NCBI GenBank assembly: GCA_900696645.1
Contig: CAADGV010000031.1
Span: 1 to 61,047 of the forward strand
Direction: 5' to 3'
Source of the DNA: an uncultured Chlorobiota bacterium
GTDB taxonomy: Bacteria; Bacteroidota; Ignavibacteria; UBA10030; UBA6906
Length of the DNA stretch: 61,047 nucleotides
Positions 44,237 to 53,640 of this stretch are shown here, piece after piece. How positions within the stretch are numbered: position 1 is the stretch's first letter; each line of letters begins with the position of its first letter. The notes beneath the pieces are model-generated. The model was not told the DNA's origin, made no database searches, and saw only the letters and a program-made list of their open reading frames with translations. A program made the translations under genes and the position numbers.

Positions 44237-44258
44237 GCACTGAGTTATTTTTCAGTGC
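44237..44258 (+). terminator. Weak hairpin between the regulator and the next T9SS gene
   Basis: GCACTGA (44237-44243), an 8-base T-rich loop, TCAGTGC (44252-44258). No terminal U-run, so it may instead be a 5' leader structure of the gene starting at 44291. Confidence 0.35.
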
Positions 44259-44290
44259 AGTTCATTCATAGCCATGTGCGGAGGTCCCAA

Positions 44291-47200
44291 ATGCGTAATC
44301 GTTTGTCCATCGCTCGACTTTTACTGATTGGCACAGTGCTACTCCACATGGCATTCTTCCAGTCAATGCAAGCCCAATGGCCGCCACCCGCGCCGGATGC
44401 ATCCGATTGGAAGGCGATTGGTGTACAACGCAGCGGGCCTTTTGAACTCGGGGCAAACGTCTCCGCCGTCGGACCGTCGGGAGGAATTTATGTTGCAGGA
44501 AGAGTCGACTTTGATGGGCGACCGGTAGTGCGTGTGGTTCACTGGACGGGTGGGAACTGGGTCACACTTGGTGACAGGTTTGAGAATGGAACGACAAACG
44601 TGGATGTGTATGCGATCGCAGTTGATGCCTCTGGCAACGTGTATGTCTCCGGCAACTTCCTGACTGTCTACAACATGGCAGGCGGAAACCCTGACACCGT
44701 CAATCGCATTGCTCGCTGGAATGTACAAACGAACGCATGGGAAGCCCTCGGCGGGGGGATTAACCCCGGGGCCAACCACATTGCGGTTCTTGATACAAAT
44801 GTGTACGTCGGCGGACTCACGATGACCGCCACAAACCCGGGCGGAGGAGTGGTACCGCTTCAGCAAATCGGTTTTTGGAGCACAACTACCAACACATGGA
44901 GTCCCGTCGGGCAAGGTGTTGCTGGCGGTTTCAGTGTCGTTATGTCAATGGTGGCTTCTCCCGCCGGTGTGTACGTCGGCGGGAATTTCCTCACAGCAAC
45001 GAATCCCGGCGGCGGACAGATAACGGTGAATCACATTGCCTTGTGGACGGGCACACAGTGGCAGCCACTCGGGCAAGGAGTCGGCACCCAACAGATGTTT
45101 GGTCCGTACGCAGCGAATCTTGCTTTGAATGCGGCGAACGAACTCTTTTTGGGGGGAGTGTTTCAAACAGCCCGCAACACCGACAACACAACTGTCCCCG
45201 GGCCCATCGTGCGGTGGAATGGAACAGTGTGGTCGAATGAGTCGGCAGGGCTCCCGCAGTTGCCCGCGGGAACAACCTTTCTCAACGATATGGTCATTGA
45301 TGGAAGTGATGTACTTTGCGTGTACTACTACGATAGCACGGTCCCCGGCAACGTCCTTGTACGCCGCGTCGCTCCCGGGCAATGGCAACAGATCGGGAGA
45401 TTCTCAGGAGAGATTGTAAGCACTCTTGCAGGAAGAACAGGACGAATCGCCGAGGGCTTGTACGTCGGCGGATTGTATAACAGAATTGTTGACCCTTCCA
45501 CCAACACAACGCATGACATCGTCAACAATGCACAATGGATCGATGGAACAGGTTGGGCAGCAATGCTCGGTGCAGGCGGCGTGAGCGGAACAGTGCGTGC
45601 CTTCGCTTCCACGAAAGAGCGGCCCATTGCAGGAGAGGATTTTCTGTACGCAGGAGGCAGCTTCACATCAATTGCCGGGATCAATGCAAATAACGTCGCC
45701 GAATACGATGGCACCGATTGGGAATCCATGGGTGGAGGCGTCAACGGTCCCGTCTATGCAATCGTTGCAGACCGGGGGGGTGTGTACGTCGGCGGAAGTT
45801 TCACCGTCGCCTACAATCCCGATGGGACGACCGTCAACGTGCAAAACATTGCTCTGTGGGATAAGCAATTCCGCCATTGGAGACCGTTCAACGGCGGCGT
45901 CACGGGCCCGGTGTATGCTTTGGAAGTCTACTCAAACTCCGGAGGCTCTCCGCGCTTGTTTGTCGGGGGTTCGTTCAACCAGGCGTACGATGGCATAAAC
46001 CCACCCATTAATGCCAATTCAATCGTTGAGTTCTGGACTCAATTTAGCGGTCCCGTCTGGGAAGTTCGTGCTCTTGGTGGCGGCGTTTACGGCGGGGCTC
46101 AAGAAGTGCGCGCAATTGCACGTCACGGAGACCGATACCTCTTTGAACACGAAATGTATCTTGGCGGATCGTTCACCGGTGTGGTCGCCGCGGGAGGGGC
46201 ACAGATTCCGACAAGCAACATTGCGAGATGGAATATCCAGTCGGATACCTGGGGGGCCGTGGGGCAAGGCGTGAATGGAACGGTGAGGGCACTCGCCTAC
46301 GATTTCGGGACTCTGCCGCCCGTTTGGGTCGGGGGAGATTTTACCATCTCGACCAATGAGAACGGGTCAACTGTCAACACGCCGTACATGGCTCTTTGGA
46401 ATGACGCGTCAAACCAGTGGAATATTCTGCAAGGCGGCACCAATGGACCCGTTCACGCGATCGCACGCATTCACTATACCCACTACAACGGCGCGTTCGT
46501 TGGCGGCAACTTTACTCTCGGGAGATACGAGAACGGCAACACCCGGCTCATCAGTCACGTCGGCTTGTTTGTCACCGACCAGTTTCCGGGAACGCATCTG
46601 CGACAATACTGGAATGGACGACCCGATTCACCCGATCCGCTGTTGAATGGCACAGACGGGCCTGTGTACGCGCTGCTCTCACTGGCGTCGTGTTATGGCG
46701 CCTCCGAGAATCTTTATGCCGGCGGGGATTTCGCTCGAGCCGGGAACAGGGTTGCGGCAAACAACATTGCCCGTTGGAACTACAAGTGGCAACCACAGTG
46801 GATCGCCGCTGACGCTTCTGGCGGTGTTCGCTCATCCGGTGGGGGCAATGCAGGAAGGGGTGTAAGAGCGGTCGTACGCGTTCCTCTATGCAGCCCCCTC
46901 GTCACATCTCCACAAGGTGAAGAACGGATTCTCTTTGACAGCCTCGGCTTTGGCGCATCTGTGCAGCTTGATAGTCTCCCTTTTCTGGAGTACTACCACA
47001 TTGAAGTTTATCGCGAAGGGACCTCCTTCAATCCGATCTACGTAACCGACAGTCTGTTCCTGAGCTCGGCAAGTCCGGGCCTGCTTGCCTTCATCGGCGT
47101 GGATGATACACTTGATTTCGCGTCGAATCCCGATGGTCGTTCCACGGAGTTCCGTGTGATTGCAAAGCCGCTTCCCATCGCGGCTGGACAGGATCATCTT

Positions 47201-47854
47201 GCCCGGGTTGTGTTTCTGCACGCAATCTCCGATGCGCCCGCAATCAACATCTCGGTTCAGGGCGGAAGCACACTCATCCAGAACCTCCCATACGGAGAGA
47301 CATCCGACTCGACTGTTGGACTGTTGCCGGGCATCTATGTCTTCGAGGTACGAAGGACGAGCAACAACCAGCTCATCGGATCATTCCCCATTGATTTGTC
47401 GGGGCAGGCGGGACAGATTGCCGTCGTTGCCGCGGCGGGTTTCCTCGATCCTGCCGCAAACCAGAATGGTCCCGCCGCATCGCTCACCGAGTTTGAAACC
47501 GGCGTCACCATTCTGACCGATGTTGATCAACGACGCAGGGGGGGTGGTGTGCCGGCAAAGTTTGCGTTGATGCAGAATTACCCGAACCCGTTCAATCCGT
47601 CAACAACGATAGTTTTTACCCTCCCCTCCCAGAGCACCAAGATAGCCAAGGGGAGGGAAAGGGAGGGGTCCCACGTGTCACTCAAAGTCTACGATCTCCT
47701 CGGCCGCGAGGTGGCAACGCTCGTAAACGAGGTGAAGCAGCCCGGCGAACACACCGTGACCTGGGATGCGCAAGCGATGGCAACAGGCGTGTACTTTTAC
47801 AAACTGCAAGCAGGCAACTTTGTTCAGACAAAGAAACTCTTGCTGCTGCGTTAA
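44291..47854 (+). CDS. Giant T9SS-exported protein with propeller repeats and a DUF4397-like domain
   Basis: 1187 residues from the ATG at 44291, which follows GGAGG (an in-frame start 36 bases earlier would precede the signal). Signal peptide LLLIGTVLLHMAFFQSMQAQ. Most of the protein is a run of blades with the theme (V/L)YVGGxF, then IAxWN, then W-x-x-(L/V)G-x-GVNG. Residues about 970-1075 match DUF4397 (ARVVFLHAISDAPAINISVQ). The sorting domain (MQNYPNPFNPSTTIVFTLPS ... TKKLLLLR) contains an unusual Lys/Arg/Glu-rich insert encoded by a G-rich palindromic sequence (47619-47668). Function unknown. Confidence 0.85.
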   Translation: MRNRLSIARLLLIGTVLLHMAFFQSMQAQWPPPAPDASDWKAIGVQRSGPFELGANVSAVGPSGGIYVAGRVDFDGRPVVRVVHWTGGNWVTLGDRFENGTTNVDVYAIAVDASGNVYVSGNFLTVYNMAGGNPDTVNRIARWNVQTNAWEALGGGINPGANHIAVLDTNVYVGGLTMTATNPGGGVVPLQQIGFWSTTTNTWSPVGQGVAGGFSVVMSMVASPAGVYVGGNFLTATNPGGGQITVNHIALWTGTQWQPLGQGVGTQQMFGPYAANLALNAANELFLGGVFQTARNTDNTTVPGPIVRWNGTVWSNESAGLPQLPAGTTFLNDMVIDGSDVLCVYYYDSTVPGNVLVRRVAPGQWQQIGRFSGEIVSTLAGRTGRIAEGLYVGGLYNRIVDPSTNTTHDIVNNAQWIDGTGWAAMLGAGGVSGTVRAFASTKERPIAGEDFLYAGGSFTSIAGINANNVAEYDGTDWESMGGGVNGPVYAIVADRGGVYVGGSFTVAYNPDGTTVNVQNIALWDKQFRHWRPFNGGVTGPVYALEVYSNSGGSPRLFVGGSFNQAYDGINPPINANSIVEFWTQFSGPVWEVRALGGGVYGGAQEVRAIARHGDRYLFEHEMYLGGSFTGVVAAGGAQIPTSNIARWNIQSDTWGAVGQGVNGTVRALAYDFGTLPPVWVGGDFTISTNENGSTVNTPYMALWNDASNQWNILQGGTNGPVHAIARIHYTHYNGAFVGGNFTLGRYENGNTRLISHVGLFVTDQFPGTHLRQYWNGRPDSPDPLLNGTDGPVYALLSLASCYGASENLYAGGDFARAGNRVAANNIARWNYKWQPQWIAADASGGVRSSGGGNAGRGVRAVVRVPLCSPLVTSPQGEERILFDSLGFGASVQLDSLPFLEYYHIEVYREGTSFNPIYVTDSLFLSSASPGLLAFIGVDDTLDFASNPDGRSTEFRVIAKPLPIAAGQDHLARVVFLHAISDAPAINISVQGGSTLIQNLPYGETSDSTVGLLPGIYVFEVRRTSNNQLIGSFPIDLSGQAGQIAVVAAAGFLDPAANQNGPAASLTEFETGVTILTDVDQRRRGGGVPAKFALMQNYPNPFNPSTTIVFTLPSQSTKIAKGREREGSHVSLKVYDLLGREVATLVNEVKQPGEHTVTWDAQAMATGVYFYKLQAGNFVQTKKLLLLR
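47619..47668 (+). repeat. C-rich/G-rich palindromic insert with quadruplex motif, inside a coding region
   Basis: CCCTCCCCTCCC (47619-47630), a short spacer, then GGGG-A-GGG-AAA-GGG-A-GGGG (47650-47668). The four G-runs satisfy the canonical G-quadruplex pattern, and the C-rich arm can pair with them as a hairpin. It encodes the loop LPSQSTKIAKGREREGS of the sorting domain, absent from the sorting domains ending at 2421 and 40161. A shorter palindrome occupies the same site at 60711-60731. Confidence 0.7.
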
Positions 47855-47876
47855 TCCCGACGCTGTTTGTCGGAAC

Positions 47877-47933
47877 TACAGGCTGGTTGTGGAGGAATTC
47901 GTTGATGTGAAGAAGCTTGTACTCATCAGGTAG
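47877..47933 (+). pseudogene. Orphan tail of a second T9SS sorting domain
   Basis: Eighteen codons read YRLVVEEFVDVKKLVLIR and stop, which aligns with the last strand of a sorting domain (YRLQAGEFVQTKKLLLIR type). The tail lies 22 bases after the real stop of the preceding T9SS gene and has no start. It looks like the residue of a recombination or duplication that gave the upstream gene a new C-terminus. Confidence 0.6.
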
Positions 47934-47946
47934 GAAGGTTCATACC

Positions 47947-48507
47947 ATGAAACATGGCGTGTTTGTTCTCATAACTGTCTGCCTGTTATCCTTTGCGGCA
48001 CACGCGCAGAACCTCACCGACGCGGGCACATTCGATCTGGCCGGTACAATCTCATTCTCCAACTACAAAGCGCCGGCAGCGGATGTTTCATACTCCGTCT
48101 TCACGTTCGCGCCACAGGTGTCGTACTTCGTATTGGAGAACTTCTCGGTTGGCATCAGCACCGGACTCGGATATCTTCCCGGCGTCAGCATCGTATCGCC
48201 GAAAGGCGGTGAAAGCTCGACCGTCGTGCAGCTTTTCCTCTCTCCCGCATATCACTTCGCGCTAGACTCGAAGAAACTCCATCCGTTTGTTGAAGGTCAG
48301 GTCGGTTACGCAGTTGTGACAAGCGGCGAGGCAAGCTCCGGCCTGAGTTATGGCGGACGCGCGGGAGTGAAGTTCACACCTGTTTCACATTTTGTTCTGA
48401 CGTTTGCAGGACAGTTCGTCTCGATGCGGCTCCGCCAAACGGGCATTGACCAGCGCTTCGGCTGGGATTACTGGACGTTCGGCGTCGGGGTGGGAGGGTA
48501 TTTCTGA
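47947..48507 (+). CDS. Outer-membrane beta-barrel protein (porin-like, OmpW/OmpA-barrel size)
   Basis: A 186-residue protein. The ATG at 47947 follows AGGAAGG; signal peptide VFVLITVCLLSFAAHAQ. The mature part is a series of amphipathic strands with turns (FDLAGTISFSNYKA, YSVFTFAPQVSYFVLENFSV, HPFVEGQVGYAVV) ending WTFGVGVGGYF, a typical barrel-assembly C-terminus. About eight strands. Function unknown; its stop overlaps the next start by one base (TGATG). Confidence 0.85.
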   Translation: MKHGVFVLITVCLLSFAAHAQNLTDAGTFDLAGTISFSNYKAPAADVSYSVFTFAPQVSYFVLENFSVGISTGLGYLPGVSIVSPKGGESSTVVQLFLSPAYHFALDSKKLHPFVEGQVGYAVVTSGEASSGLSYGGRAGVKFTPVSHFVLTFAGQFVSMRLRQTGIDQRFGWDYWTFGVGVGGYF

Positions 48508-50399
48508 TGGGCTTCGAGTTTATGATTTTTCTTCAGCGAATCAATCGGCTGGTGAAAGCAATCGTATGCACTATGTTGCTCTGCTCGTTCGCCTTCATGC
48601 CGGACACTTGCTCAAGCATATATCAACTGGAGGGCATTCAGAGATTCAGCCCGGATAGCGGCACACTCATTATTGGTCGAAACGACACGCTGCTTGTGGA
48701 CATGAGATACTTCCGTGGTCAGACACTGGGTGGGCAATGTGGCTTGGCATCGTCATTCGGCGTAGGAACCGACACGGTTGGGAATTGGATCGGAAGATGG
48801 ATTTCTGCCTCCACGCTGGTGTCCTGCGAAGAACAGCGAACCTCAAAGTTATGGCTGCTCAACGATAGGGGGCCTGTTCCCGGATCTTACAAACCATACG
48901 GCGGATCATTCACCCTTTATATCATTGCAGAGAACTCCTTCGGCATTGAACCTCCTGATACACTGGCTGTTACACGCGGTGTACCAAGGCAGTTTCCTGT
49001 TCGTATCATTCGCCCTCCTGGGTTTACCGATGCCGTTCAATTGTCTCTTCAGCAGCATCAGTATTTCACCGCAACATTCACTCCCATTGCTGCCGGACGC
49101 GATACCTCAATCATGCAGTTGACGGCGACGGCAATCGCTCCTTTGGGGTACTATGATCTTGTCGTCAATGGAACAGGTGGGGGCTTCACGGGAACCGGTC
49201 GGTTCACGGCAAGCGTCGGTGATGCAATCTATCAGGTCCAGCTTTCCCCAAGCACCATCGCTCTCTCACAAGGTCAGATGGCGCCGGTAACTATCCACGT
49301 CTCAGGCAGCAGCAGCCATGTTCTTCCCGTAACGCTCAGCGTCCCTGCTCCACCTGCAGGCGTGTCATTTCAATTCACTCCACCTACAACAAGCTTCACA
49401 AGCGTAATGACGGTTGCAGTAGGCCCGGCGGTTCAGCCCGGTCCGTATCCGGTGCAGCTCTCGGCAAGGTTCGCCAATGATACAATCCGTACCGCAACGC
49501 TCAACCTCACCGTCAACCCCACCGCGGGGTGGATACCGCAGTTCCAAACTCTTGACATGCGAGCCATGGACATGTGGGATGCAACGCAGACAGGTTTGGC
49601 GGTGAATTCAGGAGTCACCCCCTTCGTCTTCCGCTCAACGGATGCGGGGAGAAACTGGGTGGGAATAGTGTCATTTGACCCGGGCACATACTATGGTCTT
49701 TCCATGAACGGACAGCGGGCAGTTATCGTCGGTATCAACGGAGCGTGCTATCTCAGTCTCGACGCGGGAACAAGTTGGTCTGCGCGCTCGAGCGGAACAA
49801 CGAGGTCTCTTCAGGCAGTTTCATTCAGTGATGTTGCCAACGCAGTCGCGGTCGGGCAAGGGGTTATCACTCGAACGACTAATGGCGGGGACACTTGGTC
49901 GGTGTTTTCACAAATCGGCGATCCCTACGACTTCTGGGATGTGTCATACCTCGGCGGTTCGGCATTCGCAGTCGGATTAAATGGTATTATTTTCCGAGCC
50001 ACCGGGTATTCGAACAACTGGTCGCAGCAGAGCAGCGGCACAACTGCGAATCTCTGGGGGGTCTCCTTTGTCAGCACAAGCACAGGCATGGCTGTGGGAG
50101 ATGGCGGAACAATTCTCTACACAACGGATGCCGGAGCAACGTGGGCGCCGCGCCCAATACCAGGAGTGACAACCCGCATACAAAAAGTGGCGATGCTGAA
50201 CGAGACGACTGCTACCGTGGGCGGTTTTGGTGCGAGAATCTATCAAACCACAGACGCGGGCCTTACCTGGACCCAAGACAACGTCAATCTCTCATTTGAT
50301 TTCGTGCAGGCCATACATCTGTTCCCCAATAATTCAGGTCTGTGCCTGATTACGGCAGCGCCGCAGAATGCGACCTCGACAATATTGCGGAGGGAGTAA
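48507..50399 (+). CDS. Exported protein with Ig-like strands and BNR/Ycf48-type propeller, no sorting domain
   Basis: A 630-residue protein with an N-terminal hydrophobic segment (LVKAIVCTMLLCSFAFM). Residues about 60-340 are Ig-like (VQLSPSTIALSQGQMAPVTI). From about residue 350 it carries BNR-type blades with T-x-(D/N)-(A/G)-G-x-(T/S)-W (STDAGRNW, SLDAGTSW, TTNGGDTW, TTDAGATW, TTDAGLTW). This resembles photosystem-assembly-like YCF48 propellers widespread in secreted proteins. It ends TSTILRRE with no T9SS tail. Probably co-transcribed with the barrel gene, so they may work together at the cell surface. Confidence 0.78.
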   Translation: MGFEFMIFLQRINRLVKAIVCTMLLCSFAFMPDTCSSIYQLEGIQRFSPDSGTLIIGRNDTLLVDMRYFRGQTLGGQCGLASSFGVGTDTVGNWIGRWISASTLVSCEEQRTSKLWLLNDRGPVPGSYKPYGGSFTLYIIAENSFGIEPPDTLAVTRGVPRQFPVRIIRPPGFTDAVQLSLQQHQYFTATFTPIAAGRDTSIMQLTATAIAPLGYYDLVVNGTGGGFTGTGRFTASVGDAIYQVQLSPSTIALSQGQMAPVTIHVSGSSSHVLPVTLSVPAPPAGVSFQFTPPTTSFTSVMTVAVGPAVQPGPYPVQLSARFANDTIRTATLNLTVNPTAGWIPQFQTLDMRAMDMWDATQTGLAVNSGVTPFVFRSTDAGRNWVGIVSFDPGTYYGLSMNGQRAVIVGINGACYLSLDAGTSWSARSSGTTRSLQAVSFSDVANAVAVGQGVITRTTNGGDTWSVFSQIGDPYDFWDVSYLGGSAFAVGLNGIIFRATGYSNNWSQQSSGTTANLWGVSFVSTSTGMAVGDGGTILYTTDAGATWAPRPIPGVTTRIQKVAMLNETTATVGGFGARIYQTTDAGLTWTQDNVNLSFDFVQAIHLFPNNSGLCLITAAPQNATSTILRRE

Positions 50400-50912
50400 G
50401 ATGTTCGCCCGGACGGAAATGGGGCTGTCGCGGAACTATGGATGGAGATTCCCGTGAAAACATAGACATCAAGATTGCTGGTTCTTCTCATCCCACTGTG
50501 TGCCATAGGAGTAGGGGATTGCGACTGCGTCCAAGTTAACTATTTTGGCCGCATGTTGGATGGTGCGAGAATACTGTCCTAAGAATTCAGAATTCTCATG
50601 ATTACGAATCCCGCCCAAGCATTCCGAAGAAACTTCGGAAAGTGTCGAGGCGGGGTTTGCTTTTCAAGGCCACTTTCTCTATAGTCATCCGCGTCGCGGC
50701 TCCTCAGTTTGCGGCACCAAGTAAGCCTCGTTCTTCCTGTGAAGAGAATGCATGATGCATTCGGCTCTTTCACATCTTCTACGCCTCTCGCGCTGCACGG
50801 ATTCCGTAGCAAGCGACACGGATTCTGCACGCTACCGTCATCCCATATCCTTCCGTTCTTCGACGAATTGTCCTCCCACACCTGATGCCCTCCATTATTT
50901 ACAGGAGCAGCC
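50400..50912. other. 513-bp gap with a compound hairpin
   Basis: No credible gene on either strand. The only clear structure is the compound hairpin at 50610-50655, listed separately. The 250 bases before the TonB receptor have no promoter box I would defend; the ATG at 50913 is preceded by CAGGAGCAGCC. Confidence 0.5.
50610..50655 (+). terminator. Two-tier hairpin, probable terminator
   Basis: Outer arms CCCGCC/GGCGGG (starting 50610 and 50649) and an inner 8-bp stem TTCCGAAG-AAA-CTTCGGAA (50622-50640), followed by GTTTGCTTTTC. It lies about 210 bases past the previous stop codon. Confidence 0.6.
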
Positions 50913-53582
50913 ATGATACGACTGCAACGATTGCGTGGTTCAATTCCGTACCTTCTTCTCGTGCTTCTCCTTCTATTGGACGCAACAGCGCATGCTCAGC
51001 AGACAACAGGCAATCTACAGTTCAGGGTCACTGACTCACTTGGTCAGCCGATAGCCGGCGTGAACGTCGCTGTCACCGCCGTGAGCGTGCAAGGTGCTAG
51101 CGGAGGCGCGAGCGACAATGAAGGGAACTGCATCATACTCAATCTGCCGCCTGGAAAAATTACGGTTCGATTGAGTCATGCAAGCTACCAACCGATAAGC
51201 CTTCAGGAAGTACTGATTGCGTTGGGGAAGACAACATCGCTTGGCGAGATTCGCTTGCAACAACGCGTGCATGACTTGCCTGAGCTGGTAATCTCCGGTC
51301 AGCGTCCGGTGATAGATCCGACTTCAACAACGTACGGGGCGAATCTCCGCGCCGCGGACTTCGAGAATCTCCCCGTCGAGCGAAACTACCGCAGCATGAT
51401 CTCGCTGCTGCCGCAAGCGAATCTCAGCTACTTCGGCGATGAGGTGAACATTGGCGGGGCGACGGGGTTTGAGAATAAGTATTTTGTGGATGGTGTGGAA
51501 GTGACTGACCCCTTAATCGGAGCGACATCAACCAATCTCCCATACAACTTCATCAAGGAAATTGAAGTGAAGGCCGGAGGATACGAAGCGCAATCGCGCA
51601 GCGCGCTCGGCGGGCTGATCAATGTCGTGACCTACTCTGGAACCAATGAGTTTCATGGATCGGCATTCGCTTTCTACACGAGTAACCGATTTGTTGCAAG
51701 CAGGCGTGTGGGGTTACTGGATGATCCGACGCAGGGTGACTTTTCCGATTACGATGTTGGCGTTGGTCTCGGCGGACCAATCATCCCCGATCAGATCTGG
51801 TTCTATGCGGCATACAATCCGACGTTTGCGCGACACGATGTACGTGTACCGAACTTCGGCGTTTCCGTTGACCGAACACTTCGGCATTTGTTTGCGACCA
51901 AGCTCACGTGGAGCGCATCTCAGGGATTGCGTTTCACATTTGCGGCGACCGGCGACCCGACGAAAAGAAAAGCAGTAGGCCGCAACGTTCTTGTCCCCCC
52001 ATCCGCTCTGTTGAATCCCGATCCATACCTGCAGGACGTTAGTGAAGGAGGAGTCAACCTGTCATTGAACGGAACATTTGTCCCTGAAGAAAACGTGTTG
52101 CTCGAGGCTTCTCTCGCAAGAGTGATCCGGCACGATACAGGCGATCCGTCAACGCAAGGAGGGGACGCACCAGCTTTCAGAGACTACGTTACGCAAACGT
52201 GGTCCGACGGGGTTGGCGTCTCGTGGGATTCCTTTCGGCACAGTACCATGTCGAGCATCAGAGGAACGATTCTCGTTGGAGCACACACACTGAGGGCGGG
52301 AGTTGAATACAAAGTGAGCGACACAGATAATCGGTACGAGTACCACAACATTATAAAGTATTCAAATACTTCGTACAGCGAATACATCGGTAAAGGTTTC
52401 CAAACCGTGCAGCATAGGATGCCATCGCTGTTCATTCAGGACACATGGCAAGTCTTTCGCGACCTGAACATTCATACCGGTGTTCGATGGGAGGGCCAGT
52501 ACATTGTTGGGTCAAACAACGAGGTTGTCCAACGAGTTACTCTCCCACTTCTCCCGCGCGTTGGCTTCACCTTCCTGCCGGGCAACGATGGCTCGCACAA
52601 AATCTTTGGGTCGTTTGGAAGGTTCTCCCAGGAGCTCGGATTGTTTCTCTCGACTTCTTATCACTCTGATCAGGCGTACGATTACGCAATCGACTATGCT
52701 CAGGACCCTCGCGTCTCTCGTGCCGGGGCGGATACATCATTCAACAATCAGCACATTATCTATCCGGAAGTTGCCGGTTTGCGCGGCCAGTACTTTGATG
52801 AGTTCAGTCTTGGCTATGAGCGGACGTTAGCTGGCAATCTTCGCGCAAGTGTTCAGGGTCTCTATCGGACTCTCCGTGAAGCAATTGAGGATGCGTTTGT
52901 GCTCTCGGAGGGAAGATTCCGGTTCGGCAATCCAGGACGAGGGCTGCTCGCAGACTATCCAAGACCACAGCGGGAGTACAAAGCATTGATTATCATCATC
53001 GAGCAACACGATGATGAACACTTTAATTTTCTTGCATCGTATGTTCTGTCGCGGGATTATGGAAACTACGAAGGCCTCTTCGATGCGTTCCTCCATAGTG
53101 AATTTCCCAATCAGAACTGGAGCTTTGATAACCCGAGGGTGGCGATGATAAACACTGCCGGTCTTGTCCCAAACGATCGGACGCACGTGTTTAAGTTCTC
53201 CGGATCGTATCGCTTTGCGTTCGGGCTCACGGCCGGACTCTCATTCATCGCACAGAGTGGGACACCGTTGAGTGAGTACGCCAACAGACCTGTCGGCATA
53301 CAGTTTCTCGCCCCTCGTGGAAGCGCCGGAAGAACACCGACTTTGTGGAGCCTGAATGCACGTCTTGTGTACGAGCTACCTTTGGCTGCTCTCTATCGCG
53401 CTCGCATCGTTCTGGATGTATTCCATATCGCCAGCCAGCGTAAACCGGTCGATATCGATCAGCGACATTATTTCCGGGTTGATGCCAACGGCGTTCCTTC
53501 AAACCCAAACCCCACGTACGGTCAAGCGTACCGCTATCAGCCGCCGATGTCTGTGCGGGTGGGGATGGAGGTGAGCTTCTGA
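50913..53582 (+). CDS. TonB-dependent outer-membrane receptor with N-terminal carboxypeptidase-like domain
   Basis: An 889-residue protein with signal peptide (LLLVLLLLLDATAHAQ). A CarboxypepD_reg-like domain spans about residues 33-115 (LQFRVTDSLGQPIAGVNVAV). A plug domain spans about 130-230 (SMISLLPQANLSYFGDEVNI, then FVDGVEVTDP, then EIEVKAGGYEAQSRSALGG). A 22-strand-type barrel follows, ending SVRVGMEVSF. No SusD-like partner follows. Energised import of a substrate, or a role in surface sensing with the neighbouring kinase, are both possible. Confidence 0.9.
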   Translation: MIRLQRLRGSIPYLLLVLLLLLDATAHAQQTTGNLQFRVTDSLGQPIAGVNVAVTAVSVQGASGGASDNEGNCIILNLPPGKITVRLSHASYQPISLQEVLIALGKTTSLGEIRLQQRVHDLPELVISGQRPVIDPTSTTYGANLRAADFENLPVERNYRSMISLLPQANLSYFGDEVNIGGATGFENKYFVDGVEVTDPLIGATSTNLPYNFIKEIEVKAGGYEAQSRSALGGLINVVTYSGTNEFHGSAFAFYTSNRFVASRRVGLLDDPTQGDFSDYDVGVGLGGPIIPDQIWFYAAYNPTFARHDVRVPNFGVSVDRTLRHLFATKLTWSASQGLRFTFAATGDPTKRKAVGRNVLVPPSALLNPDPYLQDVSEGGVNLSLNGTFVPEENVLLEASLARVIRHDTGDPSTQGGDAPAFRDYVTQTWSDGVGVSWDSFRHSTMSSIRGTILVGAHTLRAGVEYKVSDTDNRYEYHNIIKYSNTSYSEYIGKGFQTVQHRMPSLFIQDTWQVFRDLNIHTGVRWEGQYIVGSNNEVVQRVTLPLLPRVGFTFLPGNDGSHKIFGSFGRFSQELGLFLSTSYHSDQAYDYAIDYAQDPRVSRAGADTSFNNQHIIYPEVAGLRGQYFDEFSLGYERTLAGNLRASVQGLYRTLREAIEDAFVLSEGRFRFGNPGRGLLADYPRPQREYKALIIIIEQHDDEHFNFLASYVLSRDYGNYEGLFDAFLHSEFPNQNWSFDNPRVAMINTAGLVPNDRTHVFKFSGSYRFAFGLTAGLSFIAQSGTPLSEYANRPVGIQFLAPRGSAGRTPTLWSLNARLVYELPLAALYRARIVLDVFHIASQRKPVDIDQRHYFRVDANGVPSNPNPTYGQAYRYQPPMSVRVGMEVSF

Positions 53583-53583
53583 G

Positions 53584-53639
53584 GCGTTGGGTGTTAGGTC
53601 ATAGGTGTTAGGTCTTAGGTGATAGGGTGTAGGGGTTAG
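53584..53639 (+). repeat. Eight-unit degenerate 7-bp tandem array
   Basis: Successive heptamers (GCGTTGG, GTGTTAG, GTCATAG, GTGTTAG, GTCTTAG, GTGATAG, GGTGTAG, GGGTTAG) fill the whole gap between the TonB receptor stop and the next ATG. The consensus is GTNNTAG. The array therefore occupies the place of the ribosome binding site of the kinase gene at 53641. Confidence 0.85.
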
Positions 53640-53640
53640 G

